Positions 63,451-64,000 of a DNA stretch of 64,000 nt are shown here, in pieces. The notes under the pieces are model-generated. The model was not told where the DNA came from and searched no databases. It worked only from the letters and a program-made list of their open reading frames with translations. Origin of the DNA: Bacteroidaceae bacterium. Its GTDB lineage: Bacteria > Bacteroidota > Bacteroidia > Bacteroidales > Bacteroidaceae. The position numbers and the translations under genes are program-made. The stretch is from NCBI GenBank assembly GCA_017617335.1, contig JAFZWK010000054.1, positions 1 to 64,000 on the forward strand, in the 5' to 3' direction. Position 1 is the first letter of the stretch; each line of letters begins with the position of its first letter.

Positions 63451-64000
63451 TTACTCGACGTTATTGTTGATTTTCTTTGTATCTTCCCGTTTGTCTTGAT
63501 AGAGTTTGGGTAAAGGATTCTCGTGAGCCTTGTCATAGAATACACGGTTTTTACAGATATCTATAGCGGAGAAAATAGCGTGGTTAAGTGAGAGGATTTC
63601 CGCCACTCCCTTACCTGCGATGCTGTATTGCACATTCTGGCAAGGACTCGTACACACATAGGAAAGGTTGGCGACAAAGATGACACCTTCATCCTTGGAC
63701 ACGACCTTGAAAGGAGTCTTCCCTTGTTCGTCATACATTGCTAAGACAGCATCATAATGCCGATAGTTTGTTTCTCCAAAGAATTCATCTGCGTTGAAGG
63801 GGCCGTATGCAATTATTTGTTCTTCATTTGCCTCATCTATAGCAGGCTTGATGTCGTTCTCTTCTTCTTTATCAGGTTGAGGATTCAAAGCCAACACGGC
63901 AATACGTGGTTGAGTGAATCTGAAATCACGTTTCAAACTGATATTCAATTGTCGGATTTTCTCCAGTACTAACTCCTTGGTAATGTTGCTGGCCACCTCG
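63451..64000 (-). CDS. pdxA: 4-hydroxythreonine-4-phosphate dehydrogenase, C-terminal part (5' partial)
   Basis: At least 183 residues of the C-terminal half are visible; the frame continues beyond the window. PdxA features are RIAVLALNPQPDKEEE, YGPFNADEFFG, YDAVLAMYDEQGKTPFKV and VCTSPCQNVQYSIAGKG. The enzyme acts in the DXP-dependent route to pyridoxal phosphate. A basic tail (about 20 residues) follows the core. Confidence 0.92.
   Translation of the reverse strand, partial: EVASNITKELVLEKIRQLNISLKRDFRFTQPRIAVLALNPQPDKEEENDIKPAIDEANEEQIIAYGPFNADEFFGETNYRHYDAVLAMYDEQGKTPFKVVSKDEGVIFVANLSYVCTSPCQNVQYSIAGKGVAEILSLNHAIFSAIDICKNRVFYDKAHENPLPKLYQDKREDTKKINNNVE

Overview
The window looks like a chromosomal segment of a Bacteroidales bacterium, most probably Prevotellaceae (Prevotella/Segatella type). 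The signs are SusC/SusD pairs, FAS1-domain lipoproteins, an LpxC-FabZ fusion, GH43 and GH30 secreted enzymes, Bacteroidetes-type promoters (-7 box TAnnTTTG) and weak Shine-Dalgarno use. No rRNA, tRNA or CRISPR array was seen.

Region 1 (1-10.7 kb) is accessory DNA on the + strand. It holds the tail of a repeat-ending gene, a BRO-N/Fic fusion whose stop codon lies in a tandem repeat, a GH43 lipoprotein, an unrecognised coiled-coil gene pair downstream of a 9-bp CTAG array, a large secreted protein followed by a 59-residue peptide, and a three-gene cassette (BRO-N antirepressor, two-domain VirE/DUF3987-like ATPase, DUF5675-like protein). Region 2 (10.7-26.9 kb, - strand) is one apparent transcription unit with two copies of a FAS1 lipoprotein-SusC-SusD module. 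Region 3 (27.1-39.8 kb, - strand) is housekeeping: purM, prfA, pyrF, lpxD, lpxC-fabZ, lpxA, miaA, a class A penicillin-binding protein and a Pif1-TPR helicase, mostly tightly spaced.

Region 4 (39.8-46.7 kb) is accessory again: a secreted protein, a GH30 enzyme, about 860 bp of repeat-rich intergenic DNA, then a promoter, a 169-residue unknown protein, a roughly 160-nt structured element closed by a 10-bp inverted repeat, and a stand-alone reverse transcriptase, followed by a GH43 enzyme. This reverse transcriptase module is the best candidate for an undescribed system. A second 9-bp CTAG array lies about 50 bp upstream of its promoter, in the same geometry as the array before the gene pair at 3.5 kb.

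Region 5 (46.7-64 kb) is mostly core: a metal P-type ATPase with a dyad at its promoter, a small secreted protein, a lytic transglycosylase, udk, an MFS transporter, an S9 peptidase, yidC, a DUF3078 outer membrane protein, an EngB GTPase, a BadF-type kinase, secG, a TPR protein, an LptE-like lipoprotein, a sigma-54 activator and the end of pdxA. All functional calls rest on motifs read by eye; no database search was run.
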